Positions 1-7,584 of a DNA stretch of 35,636 nucleotides are shown here, piece by piece (the stretch's first letter is position 1; every line of letters begins with the position of its first letter). This DNA comes from Branchiostoma floridae (Eukaryota > Chordata > Leptocardii > Amphioxiformes > Branchiostomatidae): positions 21,030,122-21,065,757 of the forward strand of contig NC_049982.1 of assembly GCF_000003815.2 (NCBI RefSeq), written 5' to 3'. Made by a program: the position numbers and the translations under genes. The notes below the pieces were generated by a model that searched no databases, was not told the DNA's origin, and worked only from the letters and a program-made list of their open reading frames with translations.

Positions 1-272
1 TGCAAGGAGGTGATGACAAATTTTATACAGTCCAATAGGAAACAAAAGTAAGACAAAGTCAAGACAATGTACAGGGGCTAATGTTGTCTTGAAGGAGTGA
101 AAATGCCACTAGTTTGCTAACAATAGTAACATATTGAAACCATTGATTCCCAAGCCTGATTTATTAATTCTGCAAAATTGCAGATTGTTTCATTTTTTTT
201 CTCTGCAGTCTTGAAAATCCTTCTGCAAATTGCAGATTGCAGACGGGTATTTCGAACACTGATGTATTTTCC
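1..272 (-). repeat. Dispersed repeat, copy 1 (inverted relative to copy at 16506)
   Basis: The reverse complement of this stretch matches 16506-16775 over almost its whole length. Shared blocks include the TGCAGATT/AATCTGCA tracts near 165-240, the segment with TTAGCAAACTAGTGGCATT and the TTTTGTTTCCTAT segment near 35-50. A third, more diverged copy lies near 17180-17265. No ORF of substance and no terminal repeats could be delimited, because the copy runs off the window edge. It is an interspersed element of unknown class. Confidence 0.75.
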
Positions 273-1026
273 AATAATTATGTTTAAACCATACCACAGG
301 TATGGTTTGAAATATCTTCCTTTTTCTGATTTTTTGGGCCAAATGACCTGAAATTTGGCACAAGGGTAGAGTGGACCAAAGCCCACAGGCATGTGTTTTT
401 CATTTTTTCATAACTGCAATCAAAATGACTTTATTGAGTTTTTTAGACCAACAATGTATATTTCACCCACTCCCAGAAAAGGTCATGTAAATTTCGGGCA
501 AGTGAAAAGTTGGTTCGGACAAGTAAATTTTTCAATGTTCATGCCCGATAGGACAAGTGAACCGATAGGAAAGGTGAATTTTAGAAAACTTGTTCAACCC
601 TGTGCCCATGGGGGTTGACTTTTTTAAAATTCAATTTGGAACAGTCCATTTTTGCATGGGGTTGGAATACACTGTATCCTATTTACTTGCAAGTATTGCC
701 TGTCTATATACATGTAGCTAATTGTGTCTTTTTTTAAAGAAACCTAGGAAACTAAATGTTATCATTCACAGAAGTTTCTTGTTTCAAGCTCACAAACTAT
801 TTGTTTGATGATAGATTACATCATGTTTTCTAATCTTGGGATTTTGTCTTTCCCTGTTCTCATGTGAAGTTAATTTTCATAAAATGATACAGTTTCTCCA
901 TATAAAGCATGTGTTTTTAACTTGGCTGATGACAGGAAGAGCAGAAGAACTTCTGTGTTGGACAAGGTTCATTTGTCATGTTTTCTTCATAAGTGTTGAG
1001 GTTTTATCTTTTGTTTTCAGTGTAGA
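273..1026. other. Non-coding AT-rich stretch downstream of the AIG1 gene
   Basis: I see no protein-like reading frame with recognisable content, RNA gene or delimited transposon. On the minus strand this lies 3' of the GTPase stop codon, so part may be its 3' UTR. I did not find a convincing polyadenylation signal close to the stop. Confidence 0.4.
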
Positions 1027-3000
1027 TTAGTCACTGAACATTAAAGCTTTTATCCTGTCAAAGAAATCCCTTACACGTTGTAGCTTGTCCATTATTGTCT
1101 TGTACAGCTTAGTGTTTTTGAAGGATCGATTAGTGGCTTCCTGTCTTGCCATCTCCTCCAATTCTTCAATATCAAATTCACTGACGTCTTGTACTACTGG
1201 TATGACAACCTCTACTTCAGTGGTTATTGCAATTGGATGATTCTCCAGCACATTTTGACATTCATTTTCTGCAGGACTGTTTGAACCCGTAGCATCCTGT
1301 GGTGTGGAACCTGTAGCTCTCTCATTGTCGAGTTCTTGACGTTGACCTGTATGTGTTGCTTGCTTGGGAAATGACAAGGCTGCTGTTTGCTCTGTAGCAC
1401 GGTTTGGTCTGTTGCTTTTATTTGTGAATTCTTCAGACTCATTAGAACATCTGAGAGCCTGGACACTGGGACGATGTTGCATTACACGTTCCTCCAGCAA
1501 CTCTTGCCTGATTTTTTCTTTCTCATGTTGTCCCTCTGCAAAGATGACGTCCTTGAACGGAATCTTAGCTTGTTCTCCAATAGTATCCTCTACCAGCTTG
1601 ACAAGCTCAGCAACCTGCATTCTTTTCAGGGTTTCATCTTCTGTTACATTGTTGAAGGCAACATACCTTTGTCCACAATCCTTCAACAGTTCTCTGAACT
1701 TTTCTGGGGCTGTTTCGATGTATTTCTTTACATCACCCTTAAAAATATCATCTGAATCAATTTCATCTTTATGGCTGAGCACAATCACAACATACTGCAT
1801 GAAGTTTTTACCGAATAACTCTTTAAGCATTGCTATGGCATCAATCTCTTCTTGGGTGAATCTTGAAAGTCTTACTACCAGTAAGAGCGCATGAAGACCT
1901 TCTGATAGAATCGTTGCCATTCTGGCAATCTCTTCACCAACCACCTCTGGATCGGCAGATGTGTCACAGATCCCAGGTGTGTCGACCACAGCTATCTTCC
2001 GATCAGTTTTTTGCCGTCTTGTGTAGGCACTTTTGGTAGTTTCTGAGGATGCTGAACAGGTCACTCTGAACTCTTTACTGCCCACAATGGTGTTTGCTGT
2101 GCTGCTCTTGCCAACCCCTGTCTTTCCAATCACTGCCATCCTTAACTCATCACCAGGGGGGATCTGACATGTGGGAGACAGGTCTTCTTTCGTGTACCTT
2201 CCATTGTTTTTAATGTCTTGTGCAGCTGTAATAAGTTGCTTGATGGCCTTAGTGTTTGCTTTTTCATACTTGTTGTCAAAGGCTGTAATGCTTACACTTC
2301 TTTGCAGGATGAACCTCAATGATTCAGGAAGATCTTGACAGTACTTCTTGATTGAATCCTGTGTGGTCCCAGTCACAGCAATCAACAGATGATGAAACAG
2401 TCGGTCACCGAACATCCTATGGAGGGACTGGAAAGCCTTTTTCTCCATTTTTGCTATGTTTTGAGACATCCTGTCTGGCCAGACCAAAATAATGGCATCA
2501 AAACCTTCAGGGCATTCGTGAACTGCCTTCTCCAGTTGATCAAATTCTGATTCAGTCATTTCTTCAGAGGCCCCTGGTGTATCTGTTACGCCAATGACAA
2601 ACTCCAGGTCATCACACCATGGTGGTTTGTAGACAGTATTTTCTGTTTGACACTTTTGTGTTCCACTTTGGGAAACAACAAAGACATGCTCTCCCACAAT
2701 GGTATTAGCTGTGCTGCTCTTCCCATTGCCCTTGCATCCAATCAACAAGAGGTTTAGGTCTTCACTTCTAACCTCAGCCTGGATTTGATGTTTGATTGTG
2801 ACCTGCAGTCTCTGTGTTGGCAACTGTTGTGTTGCTTTGAAGAACTGCTCAATCTGGTTGTCTTTGGCTTCCTTCATTGTTTTGTTCTCAAAGGCTACTA
2901 TTCTGTGTGCACACTTGTGAATTATGTCTTTCATTGCATCAGGAAGATCTTGTTGGAAATCAGCCATGGCCTCCTGTTCCATGTGTGTCACGATAATCAT
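1027..3000 (-). CDS. AIG1/GIMAP-like GTPase with tandem AIG1 domains
   Basis: Single open exon of 657 residues. It contains two AIG1-type GTPase domains and the tail of a third. Residues 1-60 align with the end of an AIG1 domain, and similarity continues in frame upstream of the ATG to about 3066 (EVAAFQSLHQIFGDN), where a TAA at 3070-3072 ends it. Domain 1 (about 82-260) has G1 GCKGNGKS (88-95) and G3 DTPG (140-143), but at the G4 site reads TGTTQD instead of THKD, so nucleotide specificity may be impaired. Domain 2 (about 286-475) looks intact: G1 GKTGVGKSS (292-300), DTPG (340-343), the family box RLSRFTQEE and SHKD (409-412). A charged, Ser/Thr-rich C-terminal tail follows. Known family role: GTP-dependent scaffolds at membranes in immune and stress settings. 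Inference: the true protein begins in an upstream exon, possibly the CARD exon at 6307-7545, or the locus is 5'-truncated. Confidence 0.9.
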   Translation of the reverse strand: MIIVTHMEQEAMADFQQDLPDAMKDIIHKCAHRIVAFENKTMKEAKDNQIEQFFKATQQLPTQRLQVTIKHQIQAEVRSEDLNLLLIGCKGNGKSSTANTIVGEHVFVVSQSGTQKCQTENTVYKPPWCDDLEFVIGVTDTPGASEEMTESEFDQLEKAVHECPEGFDAIILVWPDRMSQNIAKMEKKAFQSLHRMFGDRLFHHLLIAVTGTTQDSIKKYCQDLPESLRFILQRSVSITAFDNKYEKANTKAIKQLITAAQDIKNNGRYTKEDLSPTCQIPPGDELRMAVIGKTGVGKSSTANTIVGSKEFRVTCSASSETTKSAYTRRQKTDRKIAVVDTPGICDTSADPEVVGEEIARMATILSEGLHALLLVVRLSRFTQEEIDAIAMLKELFGKNFMQYVVIVLSHKDEIDSDDIFKGDVKKYIETAPEKFRELLKDCGQRYVAFNNVTEDETLKRMQVAELVKLVEDTIGEQAKIPFKDVIFAEGQHEKEKIRQELLEERVMQHRPSVQALRCSNESEEFTNKSNRPNRATEQTAALSFPKQATHTGQRQELDNERATGSTPQDATGSNSPAENECQNVLENHPIAITTEVEVVIPVVQDVSEFDIEELEEMARQEATNRSFKNTKLYKTIMDKLQRVRDFFDRIKALMFSD

Positions 3001-3084
3001 GAGATGCTGGTATAGATTATCACCAAATATTTGATGGAGTGATTGAAACGCTGCAACTTCATCATCTATTTATTCTGTTCGCCC

Positions 3085-3132
3085 ATTGGTCCGATAGGGA
3101 TGACGTCACTTCCGGTTACCAGGTATATATAG
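3085..3132 (+). promoter_or_regulatory. Compact plus-strand core promoter (CCAAT, CRE, ETS, TATA)
   Basis: In order on the plus strand: ATTGG (inverted CCAAT box) at 3085-3089, a perfect palindromic CRE TGACGTCA at 3101-3108, an ETS-type CTTCCGG at 3109-3115 and a TATA box TATATATAG at 3124-3132. Spacing predicts a start site near 3150-3160. The promoter begins within 20 bases of the point where AIG1 homology stops on the other strand. The elements are seen directly; activity is inferred. CRE and CCAAT also work in reverse, so it could drive the minus-strand gene as well. Confidence 0.65.
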
Positions 3133-3333
3133 AGGTGCACACCTGAGCACAACGTGCATGCTGCCAGATTCCCCGACCACGTCTGGGTCCACACTCCACC
3201 GGCACCGCCGAAGCAAACATGTCCAAGCTGAAGATGCCGACAGGAGGTTTGCGTTAGTTCCAGCGCCCAGAGACGGTCGGTCTGGGACGCCGAAGGGACC
3301 TCGAGGGTTTAGCGGTATCGCCGGGTCGGTGTA

Positions 3334-3357
3334 CGGGGGACGTTGCTTGGTCCCCCG
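3334..3357 (+). other. Perfect 8-bp hairpin near the predicted transcript 5' end
   Basis: CGGGGGAC (3334-3341) and GTCCCCCG (3350-3357) are perfect reverse complements around an 8-nt loop. It lies about 180 nt downstream of the predicted start site. It is unlike the hairpin family at 4579-5001 and may act as an independent structured element. Confidence 0.5.
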
Positions 3358-4578
3358 GAAGGTTTGACGAGATATTCTGTGTTCTCTCGTGTTTCAATTA
3401 CCGTGTGTGCTTTCAGGAGTGCAGAGCTACATGTACCGTCCTTGTTCTTGCTGTGCTGGATGCCTGGAATTTCTAAGGGCCGGCTGTTTGTTCTAACATT
3501 TGCATTTCTATCGCGTATTCATATGTATGAGCTCTTAGCGGCTCGAGGATGGCCGCCTTACACCATTTTTTCGTTTTACAGCTTCAATCCTTTTTTCTAG
3601 GCCGGGTCGAGTTTAGGACGTTTTTAATTCACGCTGGCGTTCTGTTCTGCGTGGAGCTGAGTGATTCTTGTGTGGTTTCGTGACTTTGTGTATGTTTTTA
3701 GCAGCGTTCGACAGCCACATCCAAGCAGATAGTTGGTGCCCACGTGGCAAGCCGGTGGTTCTCTGAAATTCATTTGTCGCCATGTTTTTTGCATCCTTTC
3801 TCTCCTCTGCAAAGGAAACCTGTGTGTGCTGGCTTTTAATGCCGAGGTGTGGAGCAGAACGAGAGTTTCCAGATTTTATGTCATTTTCTGTTTTTCGTGA
3901 ATTTTTTTCAGGCAGGAACAGAGAAAGACGATGGCTTGGTCCAGGAGGCTGTGTTGGGGTTTTCTGCTACCATCTGTTTTAGTTTGCATGTGTATGAGTG
4001 CGTACCTGTAAGGCGTGGTGTTTGAGTTGTGGACACGCGTGGCCCAGATAACCTCCCGTAACGCGGCTCGCTCGCATGTGGAGGCTGGGCGGTGTGAAGA
4101 TGCGTATGTCTGTAGACTTGTCTGTCTGGGACCGGACCTGTTGCCGGGCGCCCGTCCCTTCCCATTGTCTCATGGTTCACGTGTTGTTCATGCAGGTTTG
4201 ACGCTCTCCCCCTCCAACAACAGGGACGCGCGGGAAACATCACCACCCAGCGCCGGCACAAGCCACCATCAACCTCGCCAGATGTGCGGCCCGATAGGAC
4301 CCGTTGGTGGCCTGCACAAGCTTTAGCAGCAGAGAGGGCTCAAGACGCGCCAGGAAACCTGTTAGCCGAACAGTTAGGCTGTGATGTTTTATGTTGTGAA
4401 CCATGTTCTTTGTGCTGAATATAGTGCTACAAGGGACAGTGGTCAGAGGATCAGGGTCGACTGGCGCTCCGGTCCCCGACACCGCCCAGCCCCTGCCGGT
4501 CAGCTAACCCCGCCGACTGCTCAAGGAACTGTAAGTCATTTTCCCCCTACTTTTCGTGATAGATTTTGACATGTCGTT

Positions 4579-4612
4579 TTCCAGTGCGATGGGGTGCCGC
4601 GGGATGCTGGAT
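4579..4612 (+). repeat. Structured 34-nt hairpin motif, copy 1
   Basis: Layout shared by all five copies: 7-nt stem strand, GCG, 9-nt loop containing GGG, CGC, 5-nt single-stranded GGNNN, 7-nt closing strand. Here the outer strands are TTCCAGT and GCTGGAT (six pairs, one U.G) and the bulge is GGGAT. This is the most divergent copy, with TGCCGC where the others have TTCCGC. It lies 43 nt after the GTAAGT donor. Confidence 0.7.
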
Positions 4613-4702
4613 GGATAGGAACTAATCGAGTAACCCTGTTTTGAGATTGGTCTGACCAAGAACGTCTTTGGTCTGACGCCGTTTTTAGCACGGCAAGATA
4701 TC

Positions 4703-4736
4703 ATTCAGTGCGATGGGATTCCGCGGTAAGCTGAAT
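4703..4736 (+). repeat. Structured 34-nt hairpin motif, copy 2 (compensatory stem change)
   Basis: Outer strands are ATTCAGT and GCTGAAT. Where the other copies have a C-G pair at stem position 3, this copy has U-A, so both sides changed and pairing is kept. The stem extends two pairs outward (TC...GA), giving nine pairs. The bulge is GGTAA. An A-rich run follows directly. Confidence 0.75.
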
Positions 4737-4789
4737 GACCCAAAAAAAAAAAAAAAAAGGTGCAGTTTTTCTTCAGCTCGGTGTGACGT

Positions 4790-4823
4790 TTCCAGTGCGA
4801 AGGGTTTCCGCGGAATGCTGGAC
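4790..4823 (+). repeat. Structured 34-nt hairpin motif, copy 3
   Basis: Outer strands are TTCCAGT and GCTGGAC; the terminal pair is lost but the other six hold. The inner GCG/CGC and the 9-nt loop length are kept, and the bulge is GGAAT. It starts 87 nt after copy 2. Confidence 0.75.
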
Positions 4824-4880
4824 GATCCGAGAAATTGTGTTCTTTTTTTTTTTTCCTTTTTCGTGATTTGTTGTGATATC

Positions 4881-4914
4881 ATCCAGTGCGAAGGGGTTCC
4901 GCGGAAAGCTGGAT
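4881..4914 (+). repeat. Structured 34-nt hairpin motif, copy 4
   Basis: Outer strands ATCCAGT/GCTGGAT are fully paired (one U.G), with GCG/CGC inside and bulge GGAAA. The upstream flank TTTTCGTGAT resembles that of copy 1, suggesting that the duplicated unit is about 90 nt and that only the 34-nt core is strongly conserved. Confidence 0.75.
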
Positions 4915-4967
4915 TCTTGGAAAACCCTAAAAGTTGTGTACGCTCTTGTTTGACATTTGGCGATTTT

Positions 4968-5001
4968 ATCCAGCGCGACGGGGTTCCGCGGAAGGCTGGA
5001 T
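4968..5001 (+). repeat. Structured 34-nt hairpin motif, copy 5
   Basis: Outer strands are ATCCAGC and GCTGGAT. The innermost U.G of the other copies becomes C-G here, a change that keeps pairing. The stem extends outward by TT/AA to nine pairs. The bulge is GGAAG. This is the last copy I can find in the window. Confidence 0.75.
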
Positions 5002-5621
5002 AACATGCTATGCGGGAGTGTGTAAGGACTTGGTCCGGACTGAGGCTTGGTTATAGTGTTTGTGGGACACGGGCATAAGGAATGGAGTGAGCAATATGTT
5101 TTGCGTTTTTTGAAATTGTGCGCATAGGATCTTGTTGTTTTTCGGAACATTGCGGATTTTGCCAGATGCACTAGAGAGCTCCCTTTATGGGACATCAGAA
5201 GGGCGTGGTTCCCATAGTCGCCGAGAAGATAGGATAGCATTCGAAGAATTTTCATTCCTTCCTGTTTTCGCTCAACTTTTGTACGTGGAGAAATTTAGAT
5301 CGGTATTCTCGGCGTTGATTTTCCCTCAGTTTTCGAAGCGCGCGCTGCGGCCGATTAGAGTGGGTAAGCGTTGTTTTGACGAAGTTCAGAGAAGAACATG
5401 ATGAAGTGTGGGGGACAAGTCGAGAGATATAAGCAAGGGATTGGATGGGTAAGGAGAGAGGAAAGGCGAGAGAGTGATGATAAGGACGGGAAGACGGGAT
5501 GAAGATAGGGAGTGATTTTTAACAGTATTCAGGAAGAGGAAAGGAGCGAATAGATACCTCTGGAAAGTATCATAGTAGGGAGGCGACGAAGTGAAAGCAA
5601 TTGAATGCCGGGAATAGGTAG

Positions 5622-6306
5622 NNNNNNNNNNNNNNNNNNNNNNNNNNNNNNNNNNNNNNNNNNNNNNNNNNNNNNNNNNNNNNNNNNNNNNNNNNNNNNN
5701 NNNNNNNNNNNNNNNNNNNNNNNNNNNNNNNNNNNNNNNNNNNNNNNNNNNNNNNNNNNNNNNNNNNNNNNNNNNNNNNNNNNNNNNNNNNNNNNNNNNN
5801 NNNNNNNNNNNNNNNNNNNNNNNNNNNNNNNNNNNNNNNNNNNNNNNNNNNNNNNNNNNNNNNNNNNNNNNNNNNNNNNNNNNNNNNNNNNNNNNNNNNN
5901 NNNNNNNNNNNNNNNNNNNNNNNNNNNNNNNNNNNNNNNNNNNNNNNNNNNNNNNNNNNNNNNNNNNNNNNNNNNNNNNNNNNNNNNNNNNNNNNNNNNN
6001 NNNNNNNNNNNNNNNNNNNNNNNNNNNNNNNNNNNNNNNNNNNNNNNNNNNNNNNNNNNNNNNNNNNNNNNNNNNNNNNNNNNNNNNNNNNNNNNNNNNN
6101 NNNNNNNNNNNNNNNNNNNNNNNNNNNNNNNNNNNNNNNNNNNNNNNNNNNNNNNNNNNNNNNNNNNNNNNNNNNNNNNNNNNNNNNNNNNNNNNNNNNN
6201 NNNNNNNNNNNNNNNNNNNNNNNNNNNNNNNNNNNNNNNNNNNNNNNNNNNNNNNNNNNNNNNNNNNNNNNNNNNNNNNNNNNNNNNNNNNNNNNNNNNN
6301 NNNNNN
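5622..6306. other. Assembly gap (685 N)
   Basis: Run of undetermined bases between the CpG-rich plus-strand unit and the 3' end of the visible CARD coding sequence. The missing C-terminal part of the CARD protein, and any sequence linking it to the AIG1 exon, would lie here. Frames read through the Ns have no meaning. Confidence 0.99.
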
Positions 6307-7221
6307 TCAATGTTACATGGCTTTTTGTTGGACTTTTGCCCAATTGTTGCTCAAGATTACATTTTTGAGGTCCTGTTCCTTCTCTGAGTCCCCCTGGAAA
6401 TGTCATGTCTTCTCTTACATTTTCATGAGAAATTCTGCATCCAGAAGTAGCCTTGACGTCCATGGAAGTGCTTCGTCTCAATCTACGGGTAGTGCTATCA
6501 GTTACATGTAGTGCATCATCGCTGTCAGAAAACACTGGTTCTTTGCTTTGAATATGAACAGTGTGTGCATGTATATTTATTACTGTCCCATGTCCTTGTG
6601 TATGAAACGGTCGATCAAATTCCGTGTATTTTGTGTCTGCTTGGAGTTTCACTGTGTTTCCTGTTAGTTTTAGAGATGGTTTACTATTTTGACTATATGA
6701 AGGACGTTTTTCAGCTTCCTCCAATTGGTCTAGGACATGGGAAAGTTTTGCATTCTCCAGAGATTTTTTGAATGAATCGTATGCAGGAGGTCCCTGTGTA
6801 CAGAGATAGTCCACAAGCTCTGTGGCCTGTTTTCGACGTGGTCCCATTGCTTTGATAGATTCGTAGTTGCCTTGTTCAATCACATCATCTTGAAGCATCT
6901 GATTTAATATGGTATCATTTACTGCAGGACCAATACTGTCTATGATTGATGTTCTGCAGGAGTTGAGAACTTCTTTCACACTCCGTGTTCTTTGCTGTGC
7001 TAGTGGTTCCTCCAACACAGCAGTACATGTTTGACCTTTTGATTTTGGTTGAGCATCTGATAATTTTGGTCGAGAATCTAGTACTTTTGGTCGAGTACCA
7101 GTTGATTTTGGTGGAGAATCTAGTGATTTTGGTGACGTATCAAGACTTAGTGAGTTTGATGGAGCATCTGGTAATTTTGGGTGAGTACCTGATGAATTTG
7201 GTGAGAATCTGTTGATTTGAC
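6307..7221 (-). CDS. CARD-domain protein, partial (gaps at both ends)
   Basis: Open frame of about 300 residues on the minus strand, entering from the 7222-7321 gap and running into the 5622-6306 gap. The N-terminal part is a Ser/Pro/Lys-rich leader of seven-residue repeats of the form DxxPKxx. It is followed by a death-fold domain (about 6985-6722) with CARD hallmarks: LNSCRTSIIDSI helix 1, LLQDDVI-type helix 2 (here MLQDDVIEQGNYESI), a Lys/Arg-rich helix 3, ELVDYL helix 4, GPPAYDSF helix 5 and HVLDQL helix 6. CARDs assemble by homotypic contacts in caspase-activation and NF-kB signalling complexes. The segment after the CARD (SDSDDALHV, RRLRRSTS) is low-complexity, with no domain I recognise. 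Inference: in a locus next to an AIG1 GTPase this may be the N-terminal part of a CARD-AIG1 protein; alternatively it is a separate adaptor. Confidence 0.8.
7016..7221 (-). repeat. Heptad-repeat leader, copy adjoining the gap on the left
   Basis: 21-nt tandem units encode DxxPKxx repeats. The whole block is nearly identical to 7322-7527 on the other side of the 100-N gap, with only a few single-base differences near the ends. This is best read as two contig ends covering the same sequence; a genuine tandem duplication is the alternative. Confidence 0.85.
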
Positions 7222-7321
7222 NNNNNNNNNNNNNNNNNNNNNNNNNNNNNNNNNNNNNNNNNNNNNNNNNNNNNNNNNNNNNNNNNNNNNNNNNNNNNNN
7301 NNNNNNNNNNNNNNNNNNNNN
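7222..7321. other. Assembly gap (100 N, conventional unknown size)
   Basis: Exactly 100 Ns separate two near-identical flanks, the usual placeholder for a gap of unknown length. The true gap may be zero or negative. Confidence 0.98.
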
Positions 7322-7329
7322 GTCCGCAG

Positions 7330-7545
7330 TCATGTTTGACCTTTTGATTTTGGTTGAGCATCTGATAATTTTGGTCGAGAATCTAGTACTTTTGGTCGAG
7401 TACCAGTTGATTTTGGTGGAGAATCTAGTGATTTTGGTGACGTATCAAGACTTAGTGAGTTTGATGGAGCATCTGGTAGTTTTGGTTGAGTACCTGATGA
7501 ATTTGGTGAAGAGTCTGTTGATTTGACTTGTGTCAGATCCTCCAT
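7330..7545 (-). CDS. N-terminal coding segment of the CARD protein
   Basis: A start codon at 7545 in the context CCAGCATGG gives MEDLTQVKSTDSSPNSSGT and then the heptad-repeat leader. An earlier in-frame ATG at 7584 gives a 13-residue hydrophobic extension (MLLVQVVQV), but it is preceded by an acceptor-like CTTGTCCAG, so 7545 is the likelier start. The frame closes with TGA where the other copy reads TGT followed by coding sequence. A single missing T next to the gap explains this, so the stop is probably a contig-end error. Together with 6307-7221 it makes one gene. Confidence 0.65.
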   Translation of the reverse strand: MEDLTQVKSTDSSPNSSGTQPKLPDAPSNSLSLDTSPKSLDSPPKSTGTRPKVLDSRPKLSDAQPKSKGQT

Positions 7546-7584
7546 GCTGGAAGACTGCACTTGGACAACCTGGACAAGTAACAT

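Larger units (their letters stand above)
3150..5600 (+). ncRNA. Candidate long non-coding transcription unit, CpG-rich
   Basis: This stretch is much richer in G+C and CpG than its surroundings and follows the promoter at 3085-3132. Only short ORFs are present (e.g. 3158-3367, 69 codons), none with recognisable content. Splice-like signals are visible: an acceptor with a pyrimidine tract ending at 3912 (TTTTTTTCAG), another ending near 4196, a strong donor GTAAGT at 4531-4536 and a possible donor GGTAAGC near 5362. The hairpin array at 4579-5001 would lie in the intron after the 4531 donor. It could instead be a retroelement fragment or the 5' UTR of a gene whose coding part is in the 5622-6306 gap. 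Transcription is inferred. Confidence 0.4.

Noticed and set aside
1364-1894. Long plus-strand ORFs opposite the AIG1 gene
   Set aside because: They are antisense shadows of the GTPase reading frame and have no recognisable domain content.
3158-3367. A 69-codon ORF starting just after the plus-strand promoter
   Set aside because: It is correctly placed for a first ORF, but its Arg/Pro/Gly content follows from the GC-rich sequence and no family is recognisable; not called as a gene.
4579-5001. Array read as microRNA precursors, self-cleaving ribozymes or a CRISPR array
   Set aside because: The stems (7-9 bp) are too short for canonical microRNA hairpins, no hammerhead core is present, and spacing, lengths and eukaryotic context do not fit CRISPR.
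4713-5003. A 96-codon plus-strand ORF and a 160-codon minus-strand ORF across the hairpin array
   Set aside because: The repeated peptide pieces come from the repeated hairpins; copies fall in different frames and conservation follows base pairing, not codons.
5570-7333. A single 587-codon minus-strand ORF spanning both N runs
   Set aside because: Frames cannot be read through gaps of unknown length; only 6307-7221 and 7330-7545 are supported, and the residues after the large gap have no support.
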